Assembly (NCBI RefSeq): GCF_003335585.1
Contig: NZ_QBFD01000029.1
Coordinates: forward strand, 90,758-126,465
Source of the DNA: Sulfitobacter sp. DFL-14
GTDB taxonomy: Bacteria; Pseudomonadota; Alphaproteobacteria; Rhodobacterales; Rhodobacteraceae
Length of the DNA stretch: 35,708 bases
Direction: 5' to 3'
Shown: positions 28,301 to 34,952 of the stretch, in pieces
Position numbering within the stretch: the stretch's first letter is position 1
Layout: every line of letters begins with the position of its first letter
Translations under genes and position numbers: made by a program
Notes under the pieces: model-generated
Seen by the model: only the letters and a program-made list of their open reading frames with translations
The model's database searches: none
What the model was told of the DNA's origin: nothing

Positions 28301-28824
28301 TTGAGATCGAACACATGGCTGACGCGGGTGGACAGGAAATCCTTGTCGTTGCCGGTGTGGCGCAGCAGGAACATGCCCACATCGTCCACCAGATCGGGGT
28401 TGGAGCAGATGTTGAAATAGAAATAGCTGCCCATGCCGCAGCCCGCATAAACGCCGATGTCGCCGGGAATCGTTTCAGGCGGATGGCCCGCCTGTTCCAT
28501 CGCTTCCCATGCCACTTCGAGGAACTTGCGGTGCTGGGGGTCGAGGATGGCCGCATCCTTGGGGGAAAAGCCGAAGAAATCGGGATCGAATGTCTCGAAT
28601 CCGTCCAGGACGGCGGCGGCCGGCACGTAGTTCTTGCGGGCGATGGTTTCGGGGCTTTCGCCCGCCTCCAGCAGCTCCTGCTCGGACAGGCGGCGGATGC
28701 TTTCCACGCCATCGCGCAGGTTCGCCCAATAGGCGTCAACACTGGCGGCACCAGGGACATTCACGGACATGCCGACGATGGCGATGTCGTCACCGGTCAG
28801 GGTGCGGTTTTTAGACGTGCTCAT
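22372..28824 (-). CDS. Type I PKS: KS-AT-KR-DH-ACP-TE
   Basis: This is a 2150-residue single-module polyketide synthase. KS (about 12-440) has Cys185 in TACSTS, His321 in ECHGTGT and His361 in TNIGHL. AT (about 538-880) has Ser633 in GHSMGE and AAHS at the specificity site, which I cannot assign to malonyl or methylmalonyl. KR (about 915-1375, with a structural half first) has GGFGGIG, Tyr1340 and Asn1344, and an LDD motif suggesting a B-type reduction. DH (about 1405-1675) follows the KR; its His1424 motif is H-x4-G-x4-P and Asp1594 lies in HPGLMD. The carrier serine is 1807 (LGGHS). TE (about 1880-2140) has Ser1954 in GYSGGG, Asp1981 and His2114. KR before DH is not the usual order. ATG 28824 has GGGAAG upstream. 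It is the first gene of a seven-gene operon. Confidence 0.94.
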   Translation of the reverse strand: MSTSKNRTLTGDDIAIVGMSVNVPGAASVDAYWANLRDGVESIRRLSEQELLEAGESPETIARKNYVPAAAVLDGFETFDPDFFGFSPKDAAILDPQHRKFLEVAWEAMEQAGHPPETIPGDIGVYAGCGMGSYFYFNICSNPDLVDDVGMFLLRHTGNDKDFLSTRVSHVFDLKGPSINLQTACSTSLVAIHYACAALRAGEVDMALAGGVTIELPQGRGYLFKENEILSPDGHCHAFDHRAQGTVFGSGAGCVALRRLSDAVADGDHIWAVIKGSAVNNDGAAKAGYLAPSVDGQTAAITAALDAAGVAAQSIGMVECHGTGTYLGDPIEVAALTEAYRSETDATDFCRIGSVKTNIGHLDTAAGVAGFAKAALALHHKQIPPSLGYEAPNPAIPFAGSPFRVNDRLTDWAASDTPRRAAINALGVGGTNAHAIIEEAPERAASDASDWPFQPLVISGHTKAALDANTAALVAHLRAHPDQPLADVAFTLKQGRRAFDKRRVVVAETAAQAADLLEAGDARRVFTHDALGENPEVVFMFPGGGAQYAGMARDLYETEPVFAEWMDRGLAHLQPQLDYDIRALWLPDAAQLQAADETLKKPSVQLPLIAITEYALARLWMSWGVKPAAMVGHSMGENVAACLAGVMTFENLIDLVLLRGQLFDEVPAGGMLSISAPLAVIEPLLGDDLDIASVNAAELIAVSGPQAALDAMQQRLTDAGLDHRRIAIDIAAHSRMLEGILERYRAFLAGLNLQAPQMPFASNRTGEMITAQQATDPDYWVAQLRNTVNFADCISTLSAARKRVYLEVGPGKALSSLAMMHPDVGVGQVMSSLRHPEQDMADDVYFISIFARLWACGVAADWSQIWGEARRNRVLLPTYQFQRARFFIEPGKAVSAAPAPALTRADDIADWGAVPTWRPAFADVAVDVLDDLAATPLTWLFFADEAGLSAPLRTKLREAGHRVVTVRAGDAFASTGEDSYTLAAEQGRAGYDQLIATLRDSGRMPDRIAHFWLTDDQVAPRPGSSTFDRNIEQGFWSLTWLAQAITEAGIDAPLHLSVFTTGAAQVTDEALPHPEKALVSGPVGVITREVPGVTATQIDLEAVQPVIARAGWFARSVPAVAQPDLTNRLIEDLMATPANRIGAFRGEKRFEMGYKPLPLTPAETAQFRDGGTYLITGGFGGIGQTLAADILTRHKANVVLLAREAMPERAAWQAHIARNGTADRSARRMQAVMRLEEIAKAKGGSVEVAGGDVANLAQMRRVIDDLTARHGGLTGVIHAAGVLDDAPMLGKSDAQMDAVLSPKVQGLRVLDQLLPDGALELLVLFSSTSTATRSAGQVDYVAANAWLNAFAAARRGGKTRVVAVNWGIWSDVGMAANALPGAASDVLPPRPVEAALIRTAGADAGGDPVFTAPLGTDHWLLDQHRTRDGQAILPGTGYIELLAEAAAAQGLRTFDIEDLYFLRAMPVAEGDARQMRITLQGRGRGFSAEMRSDCLFGGKQGWQLNAQANLAPLAEARPHALALAAISARCGTVQKSGETRLVSPQEAHLSFGPRWHVLRETALGAGEGLATLALPEDARDDLKAGHLLHPGLMDLATGWAISLVPGYGATHLWVPVSYGLIRVHGSLPAEIRSHVRLASGKASDGFARFDVTLTDPSGKVLVEVRDFAMKRLEGGFGTTPLTAAEVRFEDEDRDDTPLSAAEERLAYLVSQGIRAAEGPEAMRRAIALNRPQVMVSSLPLTALMAQADVPAVAPVKSGQSFERPDLDGSYVAPRNGIEERLAGMWENLLGVSPVGVEDSFFDLGGHSLIAVRLFASVKRTFKVEFPISVLFEAPTIAKCAALIAAETGGAGEVSGGQGDGVVAPEKFEFLVPLNQSSHKQAAPLFVVAGMFGNVLNLRHMALPFSAERRVIGVQARGLIGETQPHATIPEAAEDYLNEIKRLQPEGPYLLAGYSGGGITAYEMAQQLRAAGDEVAVLAMLDTPLPVRPSLNRMDKALIKLAELRAKGPGYLAEWARNRWAWEMEKRKGLHSPGQDAPGAEFNNHKIQAAFLGAVGQYQTPGWDGPMTLFRPPPDFHWQVTKGNWVSAEREYVFADNDWRKFAPHMEIIEVPGDHVSMVLAPNVTVLAQELREVIAAALVQHDDVQATAAE

Positions 28825-28940
28825 TTTCAAACTTCCCATACCTGAAAGCGCGACAGATCTGGGCCCCATATTCGAGTTCTGAAATACCGGGCGTTTCAAC
28901 AGGGCAATTACGGCATTTTTATGCCCCATTTCGTCGAACA

Positions 28941-28968
28941 TTCATATTTTTAAGAGGTTTTGCAGCAA
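28941..28968 (-). promoter_or_regulatory. Possible sigma-70-like promoter of the PKS operon
   Basis: On the minus strand TTGCTG (28968-28963) and TATGAA (28946-28941) are 16 bases apart in an AT-rich patch, about 117 bases before the PKS start codon. Both boxes are imperfect, so this is a candidate only. Confidence 0.3.
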
Positions 28969-29247
28969 GTTCGACGGTTCTCAGGCCTTATTTAGCACAA
29001 CAATCGACGGGCTGTCCGGGGAATTTTGCCACAGATGGAAACAGTGGCGCCATATTTGCCAGAATCGGTGGTTTTGCCGGTGACAGAAACGGGGGAGTTG
29101 GCAGATCGTGCGGTGCGCAGAAGGTCCGGTTGGTACCCCTGCCACAAAGGGCGGCGCCTGACCGCGGGTGGGCATCACAACGTCGGTCCGGGCCACTTTA
29201 TCTCTATGCTTTGGCGTGGGGGTGATGAATGGAAATACAGCGAAGAA

Positions 29248-29318
29248 GCGCCCGCCCGTCACGCCAAAGGCGTGCCGATTAATACGGCGCACCTCCGGTG
29301 CGACGGGCGGTCGGGCGC
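29248..29318. repeat. 71-base cloverleaf-foldable element
   Basis: An outer stem (29248-29260 with 29302-29318, 13 pairs and a 4-base bulge) closes over three adjacent hairpins. They are CACGCC-AAA-GGCGTG (29260-29274), GCCG-ATTAATA-CGGC (29274-29288) and CGCACC-TCC-GGTGCG (29288-29302). It is not a tRNA: side loops are three bases long and there is no TTCRA loop or CCA. Function unknown. Confidence 0.6.
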
Positions 29319-29402
29319 TGCCCGGCGGCTCTTCGAGCCTTGACTCCGGGCATTGGTGGATAGCAGCAATCTCCGCACACCGGACATGAACCCCTTGCCA
29401 GA

Positions 29403-29426
29403 ACCCACGCGCCAACAACCGTGGGT
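29403..29426 (-). terminator. Possible terminator of the O-antigen-ligase-like gene
   Basis: A perfect 7-bp stem ACCCACG/CGTGGGT with a 10-base loop starts 9 bases past the stop codon of the minus-strand gene. There is no T-run after it, so the call is weak. Confidence 0.25.
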
Positions 29427-29434
29427 GTCCCGGA

Positions 29435-30889
29435 TCAAAGCACCGTGCGCTTGCCCTCCGGGCGGTTCGGGGACATCGCCGTTTGTCCCAGCGCATGGCG
29501 GGGCGCTCCGACCCCTCGCGGCATCAGGCGTTCCGCATGCCCCAGCAGCGCGCCTGCAGTCAGCCAGGTCAGTGGCGTCAGCGTGGCGTTCAGCAGCATG
29601 TCCACCATGGTGATCCCCAGGATCAGGCACAATGGTGCCACCAGCGGCGACAGCGCCGCCTCCCCCTGCCGCCGCATGTAGAGCGCGAGCATCGCCAGCG
29701 GCAGGGCCAGCAGGCCGAATTCACAGATGTAGCCCAGCCATCCGAAGGTGCCGAAGATGATGATCCAGCGGCCATCGGGGATTGACAGGATCTGCCCGGT
29801 CTCGCCGTCGCGGATCAGGCTGCGGCCCCAGCCACCCCAGCCGAACAGGGGCTTTTCCGCTGCCCGCGCCAGCAATTGTTCCTCGTTGTTGAAACGGTAT
29901 TCCAGCGATTGCGCGCGCGCGGGATTGATCGCCTCGGCCTGGGCGATGATCGCGTCCAGCGGGATCAGCTGGAAATTGCGCAACATCGGATAGACCACCG
30001 CAACCACGGCAAAGAGCAGCGCCAGCCGGATCTGCCAGCGCAGCGGTGCAAACAACACCAGCGGGGTCAGCGCCATGCCATAGGCCAGCGACGCAAGGCT
30101 TTTGCACAGGACCAGCAGCACCGCGAGATAGGCCACCACGCAGAAGCCCCGCAGCTTTCGTTCCGGTTCGGCCACCCGCGCCAGACCGGCGGCGGCAATC
30201 AGCCCGGTGCAGACAAACAGCGCCAGCCACAACCCATGTGGCAGGAAGACGATGGGTCTGAACCCGCCGTCGCGCATCATCTGTTCGAATGAATGCTGGA
30301 AGAAGCCGTAGATCCAGACGTTCATCTGCGGGCTGAGGCGGATTTCGATCAGCGAGGGCACGGAATAGATCAATGTCCCGACCATCAGCGCCGTCAGCAA
30401 TTCGCGCAGCCCGCCCTCTGTCGCCAGAAACTGGCGTGCCAGCAGGAAGGGCACCAGGCTCAGCACTTGTGCGATCAGCACCGACCCGATGTCGCGCACC
30501 GATTGCCCCGGCAGTTGATCCACCACAAAGACGATCGGGTCGGTATTGCGCAGCACCTCGAAAATGATCGGATCGCTGTTGGTCAGCACCGTCGGGATGG
30601 CAGAGAGCACCAGCCCCGCCGCCAGCAGCTGCGCCAGCCGCGCATCGGGCCAGAAGGTCACCCGGTGTTTCACCCCGAACAACAGGATCAGCAGCACGCT
30701 CAGATTGGGGATCGAGGTCTTGTCCATTGCCGGGACCAGCGGCAGGTTGAACTCTGCCAGCGGTGGCAGAAACAGATATCCCCCCAGGATCGACCAGATC
30801 AGCGCCCGCTCCAGTTTCTGGGTGCGGAACAGGATCAGGCAGACCAGCGGCCAGATCAGCAGCATCAGATATGCAAGGCCGTTGGGCAT
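29435..30889 (-). CDS. O-antigen ligase/polymerase-like membrane protein
   Basis: This 484-residue multi-pass inner-membrane protein has about ten or more hydrophobic helices and a large periplasmic stretch (about 310-370) with many Arg, Glu and Gln residues and PLFGWGGWGRSLI. This is the pattern of the Wzy/WaaL/O-antigen ligase family, which polymerise lipid-linked repeat units or transfer them to an acceptor. The two activities cannot be told apart by sequence alone. With the flippase, co-polymerase and sugar transferase in the same locus, a Wzy-type polymerase role is favoured. It is divergent from the WecG-type gene, with 205 bases between. The C-terminal 40 residues are polar and unlike the family. 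Confidence 0.8.
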   Translation of the reverse strand: MPNGLAYLMLLIWPLVCLILFRTQKLERALIWSILGGYLFLPPLAEFNLPLVPAMDKTSIPNLSVLLILLFGVKHRVTFWPDARLAQLLAAGLVLSAIPTVLTNSDPIIFEVLRNTDPIVFVVDQLPGQSVRDIGSVLIAQVLSLVPFLLARQFLATEGGLRELLTALMVGTLIYSVPSLIEIRLSPQMNVWIYGFFQHSFEQMMRDGGFRPIVFLPHGLWLALFVCTGLIAAAGLARVAEPERKLRGFCVVAYLAVLLVLCKSLASLAYGMALTPLVLFAPLRWQIRLALLFAVVAVVYPMLRNFQLIPLDAIIAQAEAINPARAQSLEYRFNNEEQLLARAAEKPLFGWGGWGRSLIRDGETGQILSIPDGRWIIIFGTFGWLGYICEFGLLALPLAMLALYMRRQGEAALSPLVAPLCLILGITMVDMLLNATLTPLTWLTAGALLGHAERLMPRGVGAPRHALGQTAMSPNRPEGKRTVL

Positions 30890-31094
30890 GGGGTCCGGGC
30901 GTGTCCTGAGGTCGCGTGAGGGAACAGAGCAGGTAAATTATCATCTGGCCCGCGCCCTGTCATCTAGGTAGATTTGGCAAAACCCGTAGCATTGACCCAG
31001 AAGACTCCCGCAAGGCATTGTTAATGAATGAAAATATATCAGTGAATTCGGCGCGGCCCCAGGGCACCCCGTGCTGCGCTTGGGCAGGTGACGT

Positions 31095-31841
31095 GTGAAA
31101 TTTGGCACGCCCCCGGCCGAAGTCGCGGTCAATGTGCCGACACGCGCGGGATTGTTTCGCGCTGTCAGGGAAAAATTCAGCGCCCGCGACGGATTCGCGC
31201 TGGCCACCCTGAACCTTGATCACCTGACCAAACTGCCCCGTGATCCGGCCTTTCTGGCGGCCTACCGCGCCCATGACATGGTGGTGGCCGATGGCCGCCC
31301 CATCGTCTGGCTGTCGAAACTGGCGCGACAGCCGGTTGAGCTCATGCCCGGCTCTGACATGATCCTGCCGCTTTGCACCCTCGCGGCGGAGACCGGGACC
31401 AAGATTTCGCTGATCGGCAGCAGCGACGCGGCGCTGCAAGGGGCGGCGCAGGCGTTGACGGGCCGCACGGCGGGACTGGAAGTGGTTCATATCCACGCCC
31501 CGGCCTATGGGTTCGATCCGCAAGGTGCTGCTGCCGAGGCGCTGCTGGGCGAACTTGCCGCCTCTGGCGCGGGTCTGTGTTTCATCGCGCTTGGCGCGCC
31601 GAAACAGGAGCTGTTTGCCGCATTGGGCCGCGAAAAGGCACCAGGGGTCGGCTTTGCCTCCATCGGGGCGGGGCTGGATTTCCTCTCAGGTCATCAGGTC
31701 CGCGCGCCGCGGATCATGAGGATGCTGGCCCTGGAATGGCTGTGGCGGGCGCTGCAGGCCCCGCGCCGGATGGTGCCGCGCTATGCGAAATGTTTCGCGA
31801 TCCTGCCCGGCCTTGTGGTGCAGGCGCTGCGCCAGCGCTGA
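31095..31841 (+). CDS. WecG/TagA/CpsF family glycosyltransferase
   Basis: This GT26 family protein of 248 residues adds a sugar (ManNAc-uronate, ManNAc or similar in known members) to a lipid-linked acceptor. The conserved parts are TLNLDHLTKL with MVVADGRPIVWLSKL in the first half and the ALGAPKQELFA signature (usually G-x-PKQE). The C-terminal part with RMLALEWLWRALQAPRRM is basic and amphipathic and probably touches the membrane. The start is GTG 31095. It points away from the ligase-like gene and converges with the GT2 gene that ends 10 bases beyond its stop. Confidence 0.9.
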   Translation: MKFGTPPAEVAVNVPTRAGLFRAVREKFSARDGFALATLNLDHLTKLPRDPAFLAAYRAHDMVVADGRPIVWLSKLARQPVELMPGSDMILPLCTLAAETGTKISLIGSSDAALQGAAQALTGRTAGLEVVHIHAPAYGFDPQGAAAEALLGELAASGAGLCFIALGAPKQELFAALGREKAPGVGFASIGAGLDFLSGHQVRAPRIMRMLALEWLWRALQAPRRMVPRYAKCFAILPGLVVQALRQR

Positions 31842-31850
31842 GGGCCGGGG

Positions 31851-32786
31851 TCATTTGTATTCGATGATCCGGCCCTTGCGGCGGCCCAGAAGATATTGCA
31901 GCGCGCCTTGCGCCTCGGGGAATTTGCCCAGCACGGTGAACACCGCCTGAACCACCCCGCCGCGCCGCGACAGGCGCAGCACCTGCAAGGGATAGACCAG
32001 CAGCAAGAGCAGCGCCCAGGGCGACACAAGAACCGCCAGCATCAGGACCGCCAGCGGCAGGCCCGCGCCCCAGATCAGCGCGCGCCGGGTCTCGGTCACC
32101 CAGTGACGCTCCGGCGGGGCGCCGTGCAGCGCCGCCCCTTCGGCAAAGGCATGTCCGGCCCGGCGGCTGCGTTTCCACCATTGGCCGAAACGGGTGATGT
32201 CGGCATCATGCCAGGTCATTTCCGCATCCAGCCGCCAGACCTGCCACCCGGCGGCGCGCAGGCGGACGCAAAGCTCAGGCTCCTCCCCCGCGATCAGACT
32301 GTCGCGGTAGCCGCCCACTGCGCGCAGGGCAGTTACACGCATCAGGGCATCGCCGCCGCAGGCTTTGGCCTGTCCCGGCACGGTGTCCCATTCCGCGTCG
32401 ATCAGCGCGTTGTAGATGCTGGCCTCCGGATGACGTTCACGGCGGCGGCCACAGGCCACGGCGGCCTGCGGGTGGTCGGCCAGAAAGGCGCGGGCCGTCT
32501 CGATCCAGCCGTCGCGCAAGACGCAATCGCCGTCCAGCAGCTGCACCAGATCGGCATCGGCTGGCAGGGCCGCCAGCCCTGCGTTGCGCGCCCGCGCGGC
32601 GGTGAAGGGCTGCGTCATGTCGAGCGCGATCACCTGTGCGCCACGCGCCTGCGCCGCCGCGACGGAGCCATCTGTTGAGCCCGAATCCACATAGATCACC
32701 GGATCGGCCCGACCCGAAAGCGCATCGAGACAGGCCATCAGCCGTGCCCCTTCGTTGCGGCCGATGACAATCGCCGCGACCTTCAC
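31851..32786 (-). CDS. Glycosyltransferase family 2 with C-terminal membrane segment
   Basis: This 311-residue GT-A glycosyltransferase has VIGRNEGARL, VDSGSTDGS and the metal site LLDGDCVL, then GEEPELCVRL as the acceptor-side motif. A hydrophobic segment at about 240-272 (LPLAVLMLAVLVSPWALLLL) anchors it in the membrane. Its ATG overlaps the stop of the upstream glycosyltransferase gene by 4 bases, so the two form a two-gene operon. It ends 10 bases from the convergent WecG-type gene. Confidence 0.88.
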   Translation of the reverse strand: MKVAAIVIGRNEGARLMACLDALSGRADPVIYVDSGSTDGSVAAAQARGAQVIALDMTQPFTAARARNAGLAALPADADLVQLLDGDCVLRDGWIETARAFLADHPQAAVACGRRRERHPEASIYNALIDAEWDTVPGQAKACGGDALMRVTALRAVGGYRDSLIAGEEPELCVRLRAAGWQVWRLDAEMTWHDADITRFGQWWKRSRRAGHAFAEGAALHGAPPERHWVTETRRALIWGAGLPLAVLMLAVLVSPWALLLLLVYPLQVLRLSRRGGVVQAVFTVLGKFPEAQGALQYLLGRRKGRIIEYK

Positions 32787-33826
32787 GGCGACAGGTCCGC
32801 CAGATGCTCGGCATAGTCCTGGGTTGTCACGGTAAAGCCCGGGCGGGCCAGCAGTTCCACCCGGTTCCAGCGCCGCGCATCCAGCGAAAACAGGCTCACA
32901 TCGGGGCTGTCCGACAGCACTTTGGCCCGGGCCGCGTCCTCGCCATGGGCCAGATCGCCCGAGGCCAGCGACGCCGCATCGCGGGCCAGCGAATTGTTGG
33001 CAAACTTGTAATGCTGGATCACCGGCGTCACATCCGACACCGTCACCCCCATCGACAGATGCGGATGCGGCGCGGGCGTGACCCCCGGCCCGTTGAAGAT
33101 CAGCGGATGTTTGGTCAGGCAGCAGTTCTCGCCAAACACCTTGCCCCGCACCCCGCCAAAGCAGAATTTGACCGCGTCGCTGGTAGTCTGGTTGTCGCGC
33201 AGCAGGTCGGAAAAGGCGATGTCGGGGCTGTGGTAGTCATGGCGGGTGACCTGGCTGATGTCGTAATAGACAAAATCGCGCAGCACACGGTCATAGGGCA
33301 GATCGGCCACCTGCGACAGCGGCGCCTTGGGGAACATCTCCAGCATCTGCGCCACCATCGCGGTATGGCCCCGCGCCTGCATATAGGTGGTCAGCGCGCG
33401 GATGCCGTGGGTCGTGGCCCCCTGGAAATCCAGGATCTCGTCCATATCGACATAGAGGCACCAGCGATTCTGCCCGTAGGTCCGGGCGGGATAGGCGCGC
33501 AGCAGGTCCTCGTAGCCGGCCAGCGGCAGGGTGCATTGGTCGATCACCGTATCGGGCTCTGCCGCGATCCGGGTCAGCGTATCGTCGGTCGAGCCGTTGT
33601 CGATGAAGACGAAATGCCGGATGCCGATGCTGCGGTAATGGTCGAGAAAGGCGTCAAGGTAATAGCTGCCGTTGCGCACCAGCACGATGGCAATCACCTC
33701 GTCCTTGCCGGTCTCCAGCACCTTTGGCCCGTGGATATGGCGCAGGGAGGCCGCGAACCGCGCCCGGCGGCGGCGTTCGGCGGCACGCTGCAGGACACGG
33801 CGCAGGATATGAAGCGGTGTTTTCAT
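32783..33826 (-). CDS. Glycosyltransferase, GT2/GT92-like (Glyco_tranf_2_4 type)
   Basis: This protein of 347 residues has the layout IAIVLVRNGSYYLDAFLDHY, FIDNGSTDDTL and YVDMDEIL, which is typical of the glycosyltransferase group with a DMDE motif. Many relatives are called only 'glycosyltransferase family 2 protein'. A conserved HYKF segment lies near residue 270. The start 33826 (MKTPLH) is chosen because the fold begins soon after; the frame is open further upstream but without conserved sequence and without a good ribosome site. It is the first of two overlapping genes. The diguanylate cyclase ends 88 bases upstream on the same strand. Confidence 0.82.
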   Translation of the reverse strand: MKTPLHILRRVLQRAAERRRRARFAASLRHIHGPKVLETGKDEVIAIVLVRNGSYYLDAFLDHYRSIGIRHFVFIDNGSTDDTLTRIAAEPDTVIDQCTLPLAGYEDLLRAYPARTYGQNRWCLYVDMDEILDFQGATTHGIRALTTYMQARGHTAMVAQMLEMFPKAPLSQVADLPYDRVLRDFVYYDISQVTRHDYHSPDIAFSDLLRDNQTTSDAVKFCFGGVRGKVFGENCCLTKHPLIFNGPGVTPAPHPHLSMGVTVSDVTPVIQHYKFANNSLARDAASLASGDLAHGEDAARAKVLSDSPDVSLFSLDARRWNRVELLARPGFTVTTQDYAEHLADLSP

Positions 33827-33914
33827 GCATGGGGTGATACGACAGGCCCGCGCTTGGGTCCATGACCCGCCTGCATCAGCCGTGGTTTTGGCGCATCTGT
33901 GGCGGCGAAAGACC

Positions 33915-34952
33915 TCAGGCGGGCTGTTGGCCCCCGGCGCCCTGAGCGGCGCTCTGCCCCGCAGGCTCACGTAGCGAAGGATCATATATGGTCTGGCGTG
34001 CGCGCCCGGCATGTTTGGACGCATAAAGAGCGACATCCGCGTCATCCATCAGCTTTTCCATTGCCGGGCTGATGCCGGATTGAATCCAGACGGTGCCGAT
34101 GCTGGCGGAAATCCGGCAGAGGTGACCGTTGAAGGCGATCGGTTCCTCCAGCCGGTCGATGATGCGCCGGCCCACGCGGCGCAGGATGTCAGCGTCGCGC
34201 ACATCCACAAGCACGACGGTGAATTCATCCCCGCCGACCCGCGCGACCGTGTCCTTGTTGCGGGTTTCCTCGACCATGATCTGCGCGACGGTCTGCAGGA
34301 CATGATCGCCCGCCGCATGGCCCAGGGTGTCATTGACGGATTTGAAATAATCCAGGTCGATCTGCATGACGGCAAAGGGCACCCGGCCCGCCACCATGCG
34401 CGTCAGCACATTGTTCAGCGCGCGCCGGTTGCCAAGGCCGGTCAGCGCATCGGTATCGGCCTCCTGCTCCGCCGCGATCTTGGCCCCCTGCAGGCGCAGG
34501 TTGAGACGGCGGGATTCGTCCATCGCCGCTGTCTTTGCCTCGATCAGGTAGAGCATTTCGATGGCCAGGTCCGTGGCGGCGAAATCGGCATTGCTGAGCG
34601 CATAGTCCCGCACCCCGTCCACAATGGATATGCCGAAGGACAGGTTCACGATCATCTCGCCCTCCCCCTCCGGCAAGGGGACCAGCACGGCCTTGAGCCT
34701 GGTCCGCGGTGCGGCGCGCATTTCAAGATGCAGTTTCGCGCCACCGGACCGCCGCAGGTCTGCCATGCTGGCAACGGCGCGTGGCCGGTTGACGGCAAAG
34801 ACCTCCAGAAAGCGGGCGCCGACCATGGGCTTGTCCCCGGCCAGCTTGCGGGCGGTCGGCCCGGCATGGGTGATATGCCCCGTCGCGTTGATCACAAGAT
34901 GCATGGGACACAAGACATCCAGCACCGATGCGCCGCCCTGCCCCGTCATCAC
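33915..34952 (-). CDS. Diguanylate cyclase (GGDEF) with N-terminal sensory part
   Basis: The enzyme makes cyclic di-GMP from two GTP. The GGDEF domain (about 165-335) has the intact active site GGDEF at 240-244 and the inhibitory I-site R-x-x-D (Arg231-Asp234) exactly five residues upstream. DADTDALTGLGNRR-type text begins it at 166. Residues 1-140 hold a PAS/HNOBA-like sensory part and 140-165 a helical linker. It overlaps the upstream heme-NO-binding-like gene by ATGA, a pairing known from H-NOX/cyclase operons. Its position next to a polysaccharide locus fits control of exopolysaccharide by c-di-GMP. Confidence 0.92.
   Translation of the reverse strand: MMTGQGGASVLDVLCPMHLVINATGHITHAGPTARKLAGDKPMVGARFLEVFAVNRPRAVASMADLRRSGGAKLHLEMRAAPRTRLKAVLVPLPEGEGEMIVNLSFGISIVDGVRDYALSNADFAATDLAIEMLYLIEAKTAAMDESRRLNLRLQGAKIAAEQEADTDALTGLGNRRALNNVLTRMVAGRVPFAVMQIDLDYFKSVNDTLGHAAGDHVLQTVAQIMVEETRNKDTVARVGGDEFTVVLVDVRDADILRRVGRRIIDRLEEPIAFNGHLCRISASIGTVWIQSGISPAMEKLMDDADVALYASKHAGRARQTIYDPSLREPAGQSAAQGAGGQQPA

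Larger units (their letters stand above)
28825..29434. other. Intergenic region upstream of the PKS operon
   Basis: These 610 bases separate the O-antigen-ligase-like gene from the PKS, both on the minus strand. I see no gene. The part next to the PKS (28900-29010) is AT-richer and holds a possible promoter. A 71-base cloverleaf-foldable element lies at 29248-29318. A 7-bp hairpin (29403-29426) lies just past the ligase stop. The length and the low-GC patch suggest that the PKS operon has its own promoter. Confidence 0.5.

Noticed and set aside
16767..28824. A siderophore cluster
   Set aside because: The monooxygenase-type NRPS recalls one known from Agrobacterium, but no TonB receptor, iron ABC transporter, exporter or iron-box was seen; the neighbours are polysaccharide genes. 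It cannot be excluded from sequence alone.
26842..28845. A 667-codon open frame on the plus strand
   Set aside because: It is antisense to the KS and AT domains of the PKS and has no recognisable motif.
29248..29318. A tRNA gene
   Set aside because: The side loops have three bases, there is no TTCRA loop, no conserved D-loop G pair and no CCA end.
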